In this document: in pieces, positions 22,101-22,659 of the stretch
How the letters are laid out: every line of letters starts with the position of its first letter
Position numbering within the stretch: the first letter of the stretch is position 1
Notes under the pieces: model-generated
What the model was told of the DNA's origin: nothing
Databases searched by the model: none
What the model saw: the letters and a program-made list of their open reading frames with translations, nothing else
NCBI GenBank assembly: GCA_964550025.1
Contig: CAZJYI010000168.1
Span: forward strand, 1-22,659
DNA: 22,659 nucleotides
Direction: 5' to 3'
From: CAZJYI01 sp964550025
GTDB lineage: Bacteria > Verrucomicrobiota > Kiritimatiellia > UBA8416 > CAYOBW01
Made by a program: the position numbers and the translations under genes

Positions 22101-22659
22101 CCTACTCCAGGCGCACATTCCTGGACGAGGGCGTGATCCGCATCGACGGCACCAACAACCTCTCGCCGAACACCTGCTTCGTCTATGACCAGAACTCCTG
22201 GAACCAGCCCTGCGTGCTGGAGGGCAAAGGGAACCTGACGCACTTCAACATCGGCCCGGAGGGTGAGGCCGGCGCCTTTAGTTGGGATCGGGGCGCCGGT
22301 CACGGCGGCTTCGCGGCCTACGGCGGCCCGTTCACGGTCAACCTCGAGAACGGCGTTCAGATCGATGTTCAGAGCAACACCACGGGATTCGACAACCACT
22401 CGCTGCACCTGGGGTCGTACACGGCCAACGACGTGGTCGATTTCCAGAACAACATCGTCTTGAACAGCACCGTGACGCGCATACACGTCTTTGACAACCC
22501 GGACAGCGAGACGGACCGCACGGTCTACTCCGGGGATTTCAGCATCAGCGGCTGGGGCGATCTGGAGGTGGGCGGCGATGGGAACCTGGAGGTGACGGGT
22601 AGTGGGTCGACCGTTCGCAACATCCGCGTCTACGATACGGCCACGCTTCTGTTCAACGG
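19187..22659 (+). CDS. Second giant exported protein, continuation after the TAG (partial at window end)
   Basis: This is the same frame as the 18179 gene, open to the last base (1,157 codons plus 2 bases). It holds the rest of the nested PA14-like module (EMWWGALRAPETGSYEFYVH, IAHDEGGGGD) and the second half of the Fn3-like unit from 19556 (AWTNSEYLG, YFYRYYASN). The beta-helix block follows from 19722 with its own PA14-like insert (NVLTHKGYH to DAAQAGLWQV, about 20125-20655). Three long PATR-like repeats start at 21059, 21602 and 22091. The first in-frame ATG is at 19217 with no ribosome binding site, so independent translation is unlikely. Read either as a recent nonsense allele, read-through, or a sequencing/assembly error. 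It could equally be called a pseudogene. Confidence 0.75.
19722..22659 (+). repeat. Duplicated block, copy 2 (runs past window end)
   Basis: Counterpart of 7852-10783 in the same orientation. The three PATR-like repeats, the PA14-like insert and the flanking Fn3-like half appear in the same order. The two copies start about 11.87 kb apart, so this is a tandem paralogue arrangement. Confidence 0.9.
21059..22600 (+). repeat. Three tandem long PATR-like repeats in copy 2
   Basis: Units begin at 21059 (GNSTYSGET), 21602 (GTNTYLHNT) and 22091 (GTNTYSRRT), and are 181, 163 and about 170 residues. Unit-by-unit they match the repeats of the first giant protein better than they match each other, showing that the triplication is older than the gene duplication. 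Confidence 0.8.

Overview
The window is GC-rich and densely coding. It carries modular secreted proteins (PA14-like, LamG, DUF2341, Calx-beta, PATR-type beta-helix), TPR-SGNH proteins and a membrane TPR glycosyltransferase-like protein. In my knowledge of families this mix is typical of the PVC superphylum (Kiritimatiellota, Lentisphaerota, Verrucomicrobiota, Planctomycetota). That placement is inference; there is no rRNA or other phylogenetic marker here, and I see no tRNA, CRISPR array or intact transposase.

Left part (1-6.8 kb). A 29-bp perfect inverted repeat lies directly in front of a membrane-anchored SGNH/TPR protein (116-1987, +). It converges on a second SGNH/TPR protein (2058-4367, -), which lies downstream of a multi-pass TPR membrane protein resembling the TMTC/GT-C family (4599-6818, -). 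The two stop codons at the convergent junction lie inside a heptanucleotide repeat tract. Three more heptamer tracts sit in frame inside loops of the membrane protein.

Right part (6.8-22.7 kb). A divergent intergenic region with an imperfect-palindrome element leads into a 3,471-residue exported multidomain protein (7137-17552, +). Downstream lies a second palindrome element, a decaying 31-bp tandem repeat, and a good sigma70-type promoter. These precede a paralogous giant gene (18179 to beyond the window end). That gene is interrupted by one in-frame TAG at 19184-19186, but its frame stays open for the remaining 3.47 kb.

The two giant proteins share a block of about 2.93 kb (7852-10783 versus 19722-22659) that contains three long PATR-like repeats. 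Both also show nested architecture: a PA14-like module of about 185-190 residues is inserted inside a Calx-beta domain in one, and inside an Fn3-like domain in the other.

A working hypothesis, inference only, is that the left-hand genes make or apply a glycan modification outside the cytoplasmic membrane, and that the right-hand giant proteins are large surface or secreted binding proteins that could be its targets.
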